The notes beneath the pieces are model-generated. The model did not search any database, was not told the origin of the DNA, and was given only the letters and a program-made list of their open reading frames with translations. A DNA stretch of 14,189 nt, from contig CAZNRY010000105.1 in the NCBI GenBank assembly GCA_964575675.1, forward strand, positions 1-14,189. Direction: 5' to 3'. Below, in pieces: positions 6,920 through 12,419 of the stretch (its first letter is position 1; each line of letters starts with the position of its first letter). The DNA is from CAZNRY01 sp964575675. Lineage in GTDB: Bacteria > Eisenbacteria > RBG-16-71-46 > CAIMUX01 > VGJL01. The translations under genes and the position numbers were made by a program.

Positions 6920-7047
6920 GCTAGACCAGTTTGAGCAGACTTGAGAAGCTCGCCTCGCGCATCCACTCGGCCCGGCTATTCTCCCCGGGGCGCCGAACCT
7001 CGCGCTGCGCGGGCTTGCTTCTCAGCCGAAGTCAAACTCGCCTAGCC
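6920..7047. repeat. 127-bp palindromic repeat, complete copy 2
   Basis: The element is self-complementary along nearly its whole length. The paired segments, from the ends inward, are GCTAG/CTAGC, AGTTTGA/TCAAACT, TGAGAAGC/GCTTCTCA, GCCT/GGGC (one wobble), GCGCA/TGCGC, TCGGC/GCCGA and CCGG/CCGG, with a nine-base loop near 6976-6984. The first three pairs are in exact register about one axis. Bases 6951-7047 recur at 1-97. Its right end gives the TAG stop of the cupin gene, and the cupin operon ends here. No target-site duplication was recognised. Confidence 0.85.
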
Positions 7048-7587
7048 GGAGCGGCCCCCGTCAGGCTTGCCGGCCGAAAGAGCCTCGATTGATTCCCTGA
7101 AGGCCGGATAGGCGCGGATGAGGGATGCCCGATCACCGGCCTCGAAATCCGCGGGATCGAATCCCGGCGCCATCGTTGCTCCCATGAGGGCGAAGCGCCC
7201 GCCCTCCAAGAGCCGAGAGCCCTGCCACACGCCGCCCGGCACGACGGCCTGGGGTCGCATCCCGTCCGCCAGACCACCGCCGATTACTCTCGTCTCTCCG
7301 ATCCCGTCCGGATAGAGCAGCAGCATCTCGACGGGGTCCCCGAAGTAGAAGTGGAAGATCTCGTCCGTCCGCAGGCGATGAATGGCGGAGAACGCGTCGG
7401 GCGTCAGGAGGTAGTAGATGGCCGAGCCCGCGCTCCGCCCTCCGGCGTAGCGGGCCGGCAAGGCACCGGGCGGCAGAAAGACACCGGAGCGGTAGCATTC
7501 CCTGAAATACCCACCCTCCGTATGCAGAGGGACCAGGTCCAGTAGCCGGATGACCTCTTCGGCGGTCGGTCGGTCACGTGTGCTCAT
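7042..7587 (-). CDS. Cupin domain protein, DUF985 family
   Basis: The 181-residue protein matches the DUF985 (cupin_5) pattern. EVIRLLDLVPLHTEGGYFRE opens the fold near residues 11-30. SAIYYLLTPDAFSAIHRL and TDEIFHFYFGDPVEMLLLYPDG follow, then VPGGVWQGSRL, then ALMGATMAPGFDPADFEAGD at the end. These are the barrel strands, with His in the DEIFHFYFGD segment as a likely metal or ligand residue. The function of the family is not established; sugar-nucleotide-related binding has been proposed. The ATG lies 15 bp after the Dabb gene stop, and its ribosome site (GAGG) is distant, so coupling is likely. The last codons read GGC TAG, with the stop inside the palindromic repeat. Confidence 0.88.
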   Translation of the reverse strand: MSTRDRPTAEEVIRLLDLVPLHTEGGYFRECYRSGVFLPPGALPARYAGGRSAGSAIYYLLTPDAFSAIHRLRTDEIFHFYFGDPVEMLLLYPDGIGETRVIGGGLADGMRPQAVVPGGVWQGSRLLEGGRFALMGATMAPGFDPADFEAGDRASLIRAYPAFRESIEALSAGKPDGGRSG

Positions 7588-7602
7588 CGTTTGACCGGAT
7601 CC

Positions 7603-7908
7603 TCAGATCTCGTAGTCGACCAGGCATCGATCCAGCCTCACCTCCCGGATGAAGGACACGATCTCCTGATGGGCGGGATGGTCCTGGTAGCCCCGGAGGG
7701 ACTCCCTCGAATCGAACTCCGAGTAGAGCGCGACGTCGAAGGACTGCTCGCCCCTGCCGAAATCGATGCCGACCTCAGCCTTCAGCAGACCGGGGATGAT
7801 CCCCTGGAGCGATTCGAGTTTCTCCTTCATGGCTCGGGCATTCTCGCTCCGCGAATTCCCCAGGGCGGACTCCTTGAGCCGCCAAAGAACGATGTGCTTC
7901 ACCAACAT
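7603..7908 (-). CDS. Dabb-family stress-responsive alpha/beta-barrel protein
   Basis: The 101-residue protein has the Dabb pattern: MLVKHIVLWRLKE at the start, KEKLESLQGIIPGLLKAEVG in the middle, then SFDVALYSEFDSRESLRGYQDHPAHQEIVSF with the conserved YxxHPxH motif. Small dimeric alpha+beta barrels of this size are found in stress-induced proteins and in polyketide cyclisation; the role here is unknown. The ATG is preceded by AGGAGG three bases away. It is the first gene of a two-gene unit with the cupin, 15 bp apart. It starts 115 bp after the GNAT stop, and a 14-bp palindrome lies in that gap. Confidence 0.88.
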   Translation of the reverse strand: MLVKHIVLWRLKESALGNSRSENARAMKEKLESLQGIIPGLLKAEVGIDFGRGEQSFDVALYSEFDSRESLRGYQDHPAHQEIVSFIREVRLDRCLVDYEI

Positions 7909-7953
7909 CCCCTCCTACTTCTCGGACCATCTCTATGCGTCGGCATGGTTGTC

Positions 7954-7967
7954 GCGGACATGTCCGC
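7954..7967. promoter_or_regulatory. 14-bp palindrome GCGGACATGTCCGC
   Basis: A perfect palindrome without spacer lies 45 bp upstream of the Dabb start, in the 115-bp gap after the GNAT gene. It could be a regulator site for the Dabb-cupin pair. No T-run follows, so terminator function is unlikely. Confidence 0.3.
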
Positions 7968-8023
7968 CGCTCTTGCGCGGTAGCAGCGGTGCATTGGCTC
8001 ACCGGATCGACCACAATCGCGGG

Positions 8024-8506
8024 TCACGACATCGCTCCGCCAAGCGTCAGGCGATGGCATGTGCATGGATACCCCGCGTTGTCGCCCGTGTAGGTTCGCG
8101 CCACGGCGAATCCCTCGCTCTCGTAGAGTCGAAGGGCCCGCGCGTTGCCGTCGAGAACGATCGTCCATGCCGCCGGACCGAGCAATGGAAGAACGAGCCG
8201 TAGCAGCCGGCGTCCGATTCCCCGGCCGTAGTACTCCGGATCGACATACAGCCAGGCGAGGTAGTCGCCGCTCACGCCCACGAAGCCTGCGACCCGCGCT
8301 CCATGGCAGGCCACATGCTTGGCGCACCGCCTCAAGTCGTCGACCTCGGGATCCAGTGCAATTGGAATGAACGCGCGCGGATCGCACGAGCCTTGCAGCT
8401 CATCCGGTCGAGCGAGGTCGTGCACGAGGCAGATCGCCTCCCAATCGCCGTCCTGGTACTCGCGGAGGGTGATTCTATTCGATTTCCCGGAGCGCGTTCC
8501 TGTCAC
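8024..8506 (-). CDS. GNAT-family N-acetyltransferase
   Basis: The 160-residue protein shows the GNAT acetyl-CoA fold. LAWLYVDPEYYGRGIGRRLL (around residues 83-102) is beta4 and motif A with the R/Q-x-x-G-x-G loop. NARALRLYESEGFAVAR (121-137) is motif B. The substrate is unknown. The start is GTG, preceded on the coding strand by GGAGGTGATC, a full ten-base match to the canonical 16S anti-Shine-Dalgarno tail. That supports this start despite the rare codon. The stop codon of the exonuclease upstream lies inside the same ribosome site, so the two genes are translationally linked. The protein is complete. Confidence 0.9.
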   Translation of the reverse strand: MTGTRSGKSNRITLREYQDGDWEAICLVHDLARPDELQGSCDPRAFIPIALDPEVDDLRRCAKHVACHGARVAGFVGVSGDYLAWLYVDPEYYGRGIGRRLLRLVLPLLGPAAWTIVLDGNARALRLYESEGFAVARTYTGDNAGYPCTCHRLTLGGAMS

Positions 8507-8510
8507 CGGT

Positions 8511-8520
8511 GATCACCTCC
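8511..8520 (-). promoter_or_regulatory. Ten-base Shine-Dalgarno containing the upstream stop codon
   Basis: The minus strand reads GGAGGTGATC, perfectly complementary to the usual 16S 3' tail. The TGA within it (8513-8515) is the stop of the exonuclease gene. The GTG of the GNAT gene follows with eight bases between GGAGGT and the start. Confidence 0.7.
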
Positions 8521-9049
8521 GCGGGAATCGGCGCGGGCCAAGATGAGACGGAAGGGGACTTCCCGACTTCAGGGCGGCGATGAAGATGCGGGCGCAGGCG
8601 GCGGCGTCGGACTCGGGATCATGGTGGCGCAGCCGGATGCCGAGATGCTCGCAGCAGTTCGGAAGCGCGGCCGGCGAGATGCCCCAAACATGCCGCGCCA
8701 CCTTGACCGTGCAATGGAATGCGAAGGGTGGAGGCTCGTGCCCTGCATGCTCGCAACATCGATGGAGCACCGAGCGGTCGAAAGACGCATTGTGGGCGAC
8801 GAGGAAGTCGACTCCCGCCAGATCCCGCTCGATGCGCGGCCAAAGTTGTCCGAATGTCGGCTTGTCGGCGACGTCCTCCCACGCGATGCCGTGGAGATAC
8901 GTGAAGATGAAGGTGCGGCGCGGAGGGCGGATCAGATAAGAGGATGTGCCGATGATGCGGCTTCCGTGAACACGGACGATAGCGAGCGCGCAGGCGCTGT
9001 CGCGACCATAGTCGGCCGTCTCGAAGTCGATTGCCGCAAACTTCAACAT
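8513..9049 (-). CDS. DEDDh-type 3'-5' exonuclease (DnaQ-like)
   Basis: The 178-residue protein contains the three exonuclease motifs of the DnaQ/RNase T superfamily. Exo I is AAIDFETAD with Asp8 and Glu10. Exo II is LVAHNASFDRSVL with Asp91. Exo III is HDPESDA with His143 and Asp148, the h-form spacing. All catalytic residues are present. It is a stand-alone proofreading-type or DNA-repair exonuclease rather than a polymerase subunit, to judge by its length and the lack of other domains. The ATG at 9049 has only a distant AGGA, and it overlaps the stop of a short open frame upstream. The gene is directly followed by the GNAT gene. Confidence 0.92.
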   Translation of the reverse strand: MLKFAAIDFETADYGRDSACALAIVRVHGSRIIGTSSYLIRPPRRTFIFTYLHGIAWEDVADKPTFGQLWPRIERDLAGVDFLVAHNASFDRSVLHRCCEHAGHEPPPFAFHCTVKVARHVWGISPAALPNCCEHLGIRLRHHDPESDAAACARIFIAALKSGSPLPSHLGPRRFPRR

Positions 9050-9092
9050 AGTCCCAGTTTCCTGATGCGTCTGATGCTCGCGAGGTTGCGCT

Positions 9093-9130
9093 GCGCCGCC
9101 GTTCGAATCAACGCGTCACAACGGCGGCGC
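9093..9130. repeat. Perfect 11-bp inverted repeat with 16-base loop
   Basis: GCGCCGCCGTT (9093-9103) and AACGGCGGCGC (9120-9130) are exact reverse complements. The right arm lies in the broken CoA-binding gene and the left arm in sequence not belonging to it, so the structure spans the point where that gene stops matching its family. It may mark a deletion junction or an assembly join. Confidence 0.55.
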
Positions 9131-9242
9131 GGAGTCTTCGGTAGTTGCCGTTGGCCGGTTGGCGCGGATCGCGGGACACTCCCGCGATTGCGAGGCGCTT
9201 CATCGATTAGAATCGCTCCGCGGCTTCTCGAAGTGTCGCCAT
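9108..9242 (-). pseudogene. Broken CoA-binding domain protein gene (YccU-like), N-terminal part
   Basis: On the minus strand an ATG at 9242 with GAGGAG seven bases upstream opens MATLREAAERF, followed by TAA (9207-9209). The same frame goes on as SMKRLAIAGVSRDPRQPANG, then NYRRLRAA, after which the match ends and a TGA closes at 9108. CoA-binding proteins of the YccU type start with a similar helix, then KRIAVVGVSR, a PAN segment, YRxLRxxGYEVxPVNP. A single base change (TTA to TAA) explains the first stop. The rest of the domain, including PVNP, is absent. It therefore seems to be a dead gene. It fills most of the 312-bp gap between the exonuclease and phosphotransferase genes. A stem-loop at 9168-9188 (9-bp arms, CAC loop) falls inside this reading frame. 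Confidence 0.65.
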
Positions 9243-9343
9243 CGGCTCTCCTCTCGCAAGATACGCGGCCCTCGACGCGGCCGGCAGGATGATCATAGCC
9301 GCGCCGCCTGCCTCCGATCGAGCGTCCGTTGCGGGGGCGTCCA

Positions 9344-9361
9344 CCATGCTAGCATGGCCGG
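9344..9361 (+). promoter_or_regulatory. Candidate leaderless promoter with 14-bp palindrome
   Basis: CCATGCT followed by AGCATGG (9344-9357) is a perfect palindrome immediately before the phosphotransferase ATG at 9362. It contains TAGCAT (9350-9355), a TANNNT -10 element whose predicted start is at or next to the A of the ATG. TTGCGG (9329-9334) is a partial -35 with a short 15-base spacing. There is no Shine-Dalgarno sequence. A regulator bound to the palindrome would cover the promoter. Confidence 0.4.
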
Positions 9362-10327
9362 ATGACCCCGAATTCCTGCCTCCCAAGCGCCGCTACCCCC
9401 GAGGAGTTCGAATGCGCTCTCGCCAACGAGCCGGAACTCCGCCGAGGAGTTCAGGTGATCTGTGAGCGCAACGGCATCGACGGGAGCTCAATCGAGCGCT
9501 TCGCCGGCGGTTCGGTCCCCGTGTATGCCATCGGGGAGTCGTTCGTTCTGAAGCTCTGCCCGCCATTCGAAATCGAGGAGCGCAACAACGAATCGCTGGC
9601 GCTGCGGGTGCTCGCTCGCCGGCTGCCCATCCCGACGCCGCACGTCCATGCCGTGGGGGAACTCGACGGTTGGGGTTACATCCTCATGAGTCGCCTGGAA
9701 GGGGTGAGCTTGGCCGATGCGTGGCCGCGCATCAACGGGGAAGATCGCCTCCGCCTCGCGCAATCGCTCGGCGAATCACTGGCCGCGCTCCACGCGCTCC
9801 GAGATTCGCGATTGGCGAAGCTCCGGGGGGATTGGGATGGCTTCATCGGAGGCCAGCGCGAGAACTGTTTGGAACGACAGAAGATGCGCGGACTTGATCT
9901 CTACTGGCTCGAGCAGATTCCCAAATTCTTGGAATCGGCGCCGCTCGGCGCGGGCCGCACGGATTCCCTGCTTCATACCGAGGTGATGCGGGAGCACATT
10001 CTTGTGCGCCAAGGATCGGAAGGTTGGACGCTGACGGGGCTATTCGACTTCGAGCCGGCGATGATCGGAGCGCCGGAATACGAGTTTGCCGCCGTCGGGC
10101 TCTTCCTTTCGTGCGGAGATCCGGCGATTCTGAGACGGGTGCTGATCGCCTACGGCTATGCGGAGAACCAGCTCGATGCAGGGCTTCAGAACCGTTTCCT
10201 CGCCTATACCCTGCTCCACCGCTACAGCAATCTGCCGTGGTATTTCAGAAGATTGCCACCGCCGGACAGCGTCCGGTCGCTCAGCGACCTGGCCGCGCAC
10301 TGGTGGGGGCTGGCCGAAAGCCGGTAG
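9362..10327 (+). CDS. Aminoglycoside phosphotransferase-fold kinase, HTE variant
   Basis: The 321-residue protein has the APH/choline kinase fold. Lys64 in FVLKLCPP and Glu76 in ERNNESLALR are the ATP-site pair. LLHTEVMREHILV (203-215) is the Brenner/catalytic loop, and GLFDFEPAMIGAPEYEFAAV (226-245) is the DFG-equivalent with Asp229 and the usual G-x-x-EYEF ending. In standard APH enzymes the loop reads HxDxxxxN; here the base position is Glu207 and the Asn position His212. I recall relatives with similar HTE or HxDxxxDH loops among hygromycin-B kinase-like proteins, so this may be a normal subfamily variant. Substrate is unknown; resistance is not implied. The gene is divergent from the broken CoA-binding gene and convergent with MOSC, and is probably leaderless. 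Confidence 0.85.
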   Translation: MTPNSCLPSAATPEEFECALANEPELRRGVQVICERNGIDGSSIERFAGGSVPVYAIGESFVLKLCPPFEIEERNNESLALRVLARRLPIPTPHVHAVGELDGWGYILMSRLEGVSLADAWPRINGEDRLRLAQSLGESLAALHALRDSRLAKLRGDWDGFIGGQRENCLERQKMRGLDLYWLEQIPKFLESAPLGAGRTDSLLHTEVMREHILVRQGSEGWTLTGLFDFEPAMIGAPEYEFAAVGLFLSCGDPAILRRVLIAYGYAENQLDAGLQNRFLAYTLLHRYSNLPWYFRRLPPPDSVRSLSDLAAHWWGLAESR

Positions 10328-10371
10328 CCCGGACGATCGCGCGGGCGGTGAAGGCGTAGGTCCCCTCCACC

Positions 10372-11151
10372 TCAGACAGGCCTGAGTTGCTGATGAGGTT
10401 TCGGAGGTAGCTCAACACGGATCGAATCGCCCGGGCGAACCTCGCCAGCGGCCAGGACAATGCCCATTACGCCGGGCTTGCGCACCGGAACACCGCCCTC
10501 ATCGTGCGGCATCACGGCAGCCATCAAACCGGGCTGGATGGAGTCGAGTTGCGAGCACGGCGTGCGCAACCCGGTTACCTCGATGATCGCACCGATTCCG
10601 AGGTGCAATCGGGCCTCGACGGGCAGAGCCAAAAGGTCAACCCCCCGGGTTGTGATGTTCTCGCCCATCTGTCCGGCTGAGATCGCGAAGCCCTTTGTCC
10701 GGAGCTCGTCGTGCAACTCGGCGTGGATCAAGTGAACCTGCCGGAGATTGGGCTGTGTCGCGTCGCGGGCCACTCTCGATCGATGCTTGATCGTGCCGCC
10801 GGCATGCGCGTCGCCCTCGACGCCAAAGCCGGCGAGAAGCATGATGCTCTCGCAATTCGGTTTCGCCATGGTGTGCGTCGCGCTCCTGCTGACGGCCACC
10901 ACGACGCCACCCGAGATTGCCCCGGGCGCAACCTGAGGCGCCGGTGCATCGCGGAGCATCGCCCATCTCTCGTGGTCGCGCCAACGTCCGCCGATCTTCA
11001 GGTAGCGTGGTGAGAAGCCCTCAATCCGGAAACCGCACCTTCTCACGAGAGCAATCGACCGCGTGTTTGCGGGCTGGATGTTCGCTTCGAGCCGGTGAAG
11101 CCGCAACTTGTGGAACGAGAACGCGATGACGCGTCGAAGCGCCTCGGTCAT
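10372..11151 (-). CDS. MOSC domain protein with in-frame RimJ-type GNAT remnant
   Basis: The 259-residue frame has two parts. Residues 83-259 are a full MOSC domain: VVVAVSRSATHTMAKPNCES, FGVEGDAHAG, KHRSRVARD, NLRQVHLIHAELHDEL, GQMGENITTRGVDLL, and TGLRTPCSQLDSIQPGLM with the conserved Cys199, then PGVMGIVLAAGEVRPGD. MOSC domains carry sulfur on this Cys and act near molybdenum-cofactor or related metabolism. Residues 1-69 are the C-terminal third of a RimJ-type acetyltransferase. No stop separates them. A GTG at 10902 with a GGGTGG upstream could start a stand-alone 176-residue MOSC protein, the usual size. The ATG at 11151 lies one base after the tautomerase stop. The gene is convergent with the phosphotransferase. 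Confidence 0.85.
   Translation of the reverse strand: MTEALRRVIAFSFHKLRLHRLEANIQPANTRSIALVRRCGFRIEGFSPRYLKIGGRWRDHERWAMLRDAPAPQVAPGAISGGVVVAVSRSATHTMAKPNCESIMLLAGFGVEGDAHAGGTIKHRSRVARDATQPNLRQVHLIHAELHDELRTKGFAISAGQMGENITTRGVDLLALPVEARLHLGIGAIIEVTGLRTPCSQLDSIQPGLMAAVMPHDEGGVPVRKPGVMGIVLAAGEVRPGDSIRVELPPKPHQQLRPV
10945..11151 (-). pseudogene. C-terminal remnant of a RimJ/RimL-type N-acetyltransferase
   Basis: The segment begins MTEALRRVIAFSFHKLRLHR, then LEANIQPANTRSIALVRRCG, then GFSPRYLKIGGRWRDHERW. This is the ending of a RimJ-like ribosomal-protein acetyltransferase. In full proteins MTEAL follows a G-x-G-Y acetyl-CoA loop; that loop and about 100 residues before it are missing, and the upstream sequence is the tautomerase gene. 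It therefore cannot bind acetyl-CoA in the usual way. It reads on into MOSC. Confidence 0.75.
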
Positions 11152-11152
11152 G

Positions 11153-11515
11153 CTAGACGATCTCCCCGCCGAATGCTTGGCGGCCGGCCGCGGGCGCCTC
11201 GTAGCAGATGTGGACGTTCTCGGGGGGACGGTCGCAGACTGCCGCAATCGCCAGGGTGAGCCTCTTGACCTCATCGGCCATGGAAGTTCCTTCTGGATTC
11301 GATCGTTTCGTGACCTTGACGAAGACCGGTCGAGGGACGGAGGCGACGCCTCCGTTCTCTGCATACTCTGCCTGATCGAGAATCCTGATCCTCACCCAGG
11401 TGCTCTGAGGAGGGGAACCGAACACCCCGCCGGCCGCATCCGCCAGGCGCTGGGCCAAGGATGTCCTCTCGGCCGTGTCTAGTGGCCCGACGATTTCGAA
11501 CTCGAGAAGAGGCAT
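11153..11515 (-). CDS. Tautomerase-superfamily protein (4-OT-like)
   Basis: The 120-residue protein begins Met-Pro, giving the N-terminal catalytic proline typical of the superfamily after Met removal. Two beta-alpha-beta units are visible: PLLEFEIVGPLDTAERTSLA with an AQRLADAAG helix, then PVFVKVTK followed by ADEVKRLTLAIAAVCDRPPE and NVHICYEAPAAGRQAFGG. The last block is the usual VHVxYEPPAxGRxAFGG ending. The two-unit length is close to that of longer tautomerases. The substrate is unknown. AAGGAG lies six bases before the ATG. The upstream sequence runs into the 100-N gap. Its stop is followed after one base by the ATG of the GNAT remnant-MOSC frame. Confidence 0.85.
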   Translation of the reverse strand: MPLLEFEIVGPLDTAERTSLAQRLADAAGGVFGSPPQSTWVRIRILDQAEYAENGGVASVPRPVFVKVTKRSNPEGTSMADEVKRLTLAIAAVCDRPPENVHICYEAPAAGRQAFGGEIV

Positions 11516-11531
11516 GGCGATCTCCTTGCCG

Positions 11532-11631
11532 NNNNNNNNNNNNNNNNNNNNNNNNNNNNNNNNNNNNNNNNNNNNNNNNNNNNNNNNNNNNNNNNNNNNN
11601 NNNNNNNNNNNNNNNNNNNNNNNNNNNNNNN
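11532..11631. other. Assembly gap (100 N)
   Basis: Exactly 100 N, a standard placeholder for a scaffold gap of unknown size. It hides the 3' end of the VOC gene and whatever lies between it and the tautomerase gene. Confidence 0.98.
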
Positions 11632-12017
11632 TGCGGGTCGCCGGCATCGGCGAATCCAAGGACGTGGCCATCGAGGTCCGCGACGTAGCCGACACGGTGT
11701 CCCCAATCGCGCGGCTGAATGGGACTCAGTTCCCGAGCGCCCAGGCCGAGCGCCCGCGAGTGCAGGCGGGTCGCATCAGGTGTGATGAGATAGAGCTCCG
11801 CGCGAGGGATGCCGGCGGCTTCTCTAGGGTCCCGGATGGCGTCGCCCAGCAAGCGGACAATTCCCGCGGCCGGCATGAGTCCGAGCACGGCGCCGGAGTC
11901 GAGCCGGAACTCGGTCATGCCGGGGACATGAAGAAGCGGCGCGCATCCGAGCAACTCCGCATAGAACGAGGTGCTCCGCTCTTGGTCTTCGACATAAAGG
12001 ATCAGATGTGCTTGCAT
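11632..12017 (-). CDS. VOC (glyoxalase/bleomycin-resistance-like) protein, 3' end in gap
   Basis: The visible 128 residues begin MQAHLILYVEDQERSTSFYA and end VGYVADLDGHVLGFADAGDP. The opening beta strand, the FYAELLG helix and the closing D-x-DGHVLGFA strand are typical vicinal-oxygen-chelate features. His4, and residues in the EFRLDSG and AELYLIT strands, may bind metal. VOC proteins of this length usually end a few residues after the point where the gap begins, so little is missing. Function ranges from glyoxalase to antibiotic binding or modification; this one cannot be assigned. The start at 12017 overlaps the end of the truncated GNAT frame by 16 bp, with only a weak GGATGG ribosome site. 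Confidence 0.85.
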
Positions 12018-12235
12018 GGTCCATCCAAACCTACCGGCGATGCATCTGCGTACACGGCGCGGAACCATGCGCATTCCGAGAAGTGTGCTTGCGCGATGGA
12101 GACGGCGTTGGGTGCGACGAACTTCCTTTGGTCGTCGCTCACGGACAGCTCGCAGATCGTCCGCACGGTGTCCGCGTCGATCTCCCTGAGGGTGACGATG
12201 CTCTGCAATGATGGAGTCGTTGTTGGCTGCGTCAC
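12002..12235 (-). pseudogene. N-terminal fragment of a GNAT acetyltransferase
   Basis: The GTG at 12235 has a strong AAGGAGG seven bases upstream and opens a convincing N-terminus: SIVTLREIDADTVRTICELS, then KFVAPNAVSIAQAHFSECAW and FRAVYADASPVGL. This is the start of a SpeG/BltD-like diamine or spermidine-type GNAT, usually about 155-165 residues. After PVGL the frame reads DGPCKHI and stops inside the VOC gene. Motif A and the acetyl-CoA loop are absent. The 77-residue product cannot be a normal acetyltransferase. The loss point coincides with the leader of the intact VOC gene, consistent with a deletion or a wrong join. Base composition around it looks lower in GC than in neighbouring genes by eye. 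Confidence 0.7.
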
Positions 12236-12295
12236 ACACGCCTCCTTCTGATTCGCGATAGCCGGTTCCAGCAGTGTAACGCTCGGCGGCCCCAG

Positions 12296-12417
12296 CCGCA
12301 GCAAAGGATCGGATTCAACGGCGCCGCATGCACTTCAGAAGGCGCGAGGTGGCGCCCGCAGCAATGATCGAATTGAGTGACGCCCCGTGTGCTTCACGAA
12401 GAGCGGGCGGGTGTTTG
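12296..12417. repeat. Two imperfect 60-bp tandem units
   Basis: CCGCAGCAAAGGATCGGATT (from 12296) recurs as CCGCAGCAATGATCGAATTG (from 12356). About 23 of the first 30 positions agree, and similarity goes on through CTTCA-GAAG-GCG in both. The period is 60 bp. It fills the gap between the DUF1697 and GNAT fragments. No integron attC core sites were recognised. Confidence 0.45.
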
Positions 12418-12419
12418 CG

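Noticed and set aside
6920..7047. attC interpretation of the 127-bp palindromic repeat
   Set aside because: The size and position after gene ends fit, but the ends (GCTAG and AGTTTGA) do not match attC core sites, and 6.8 kb with many genes lies between copies.
9093..9115. GTTCGAATC as a tRNA T-loop or attachment site
   Set aside because: The flanks do not form a T-stem, and there is no acceptor stem or CCA. The sequence is explained by the CoA-binding relic and the inverted repeat.
9168..9188. 9-bp stem-loop with CAC loop as operator or terminator
   Set aside because: It has no T-run and falls within the codons of the CoA-binding relic (GVSRD), so coding origin is enough to explain it.
11152..11364. 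Further upstream extension of the MOSC frame
   Set aside because: These codons overlap the tautomerase gene in another frame and are Arg/Ser/Pro-rich without family features.
11271..12239. Open frame running through the N gap from the VOC gene into the tautomerase region
   Set aside because: It is continuous only because N was read as open. The VOC and tautomerase genes are separate, each with its own start.
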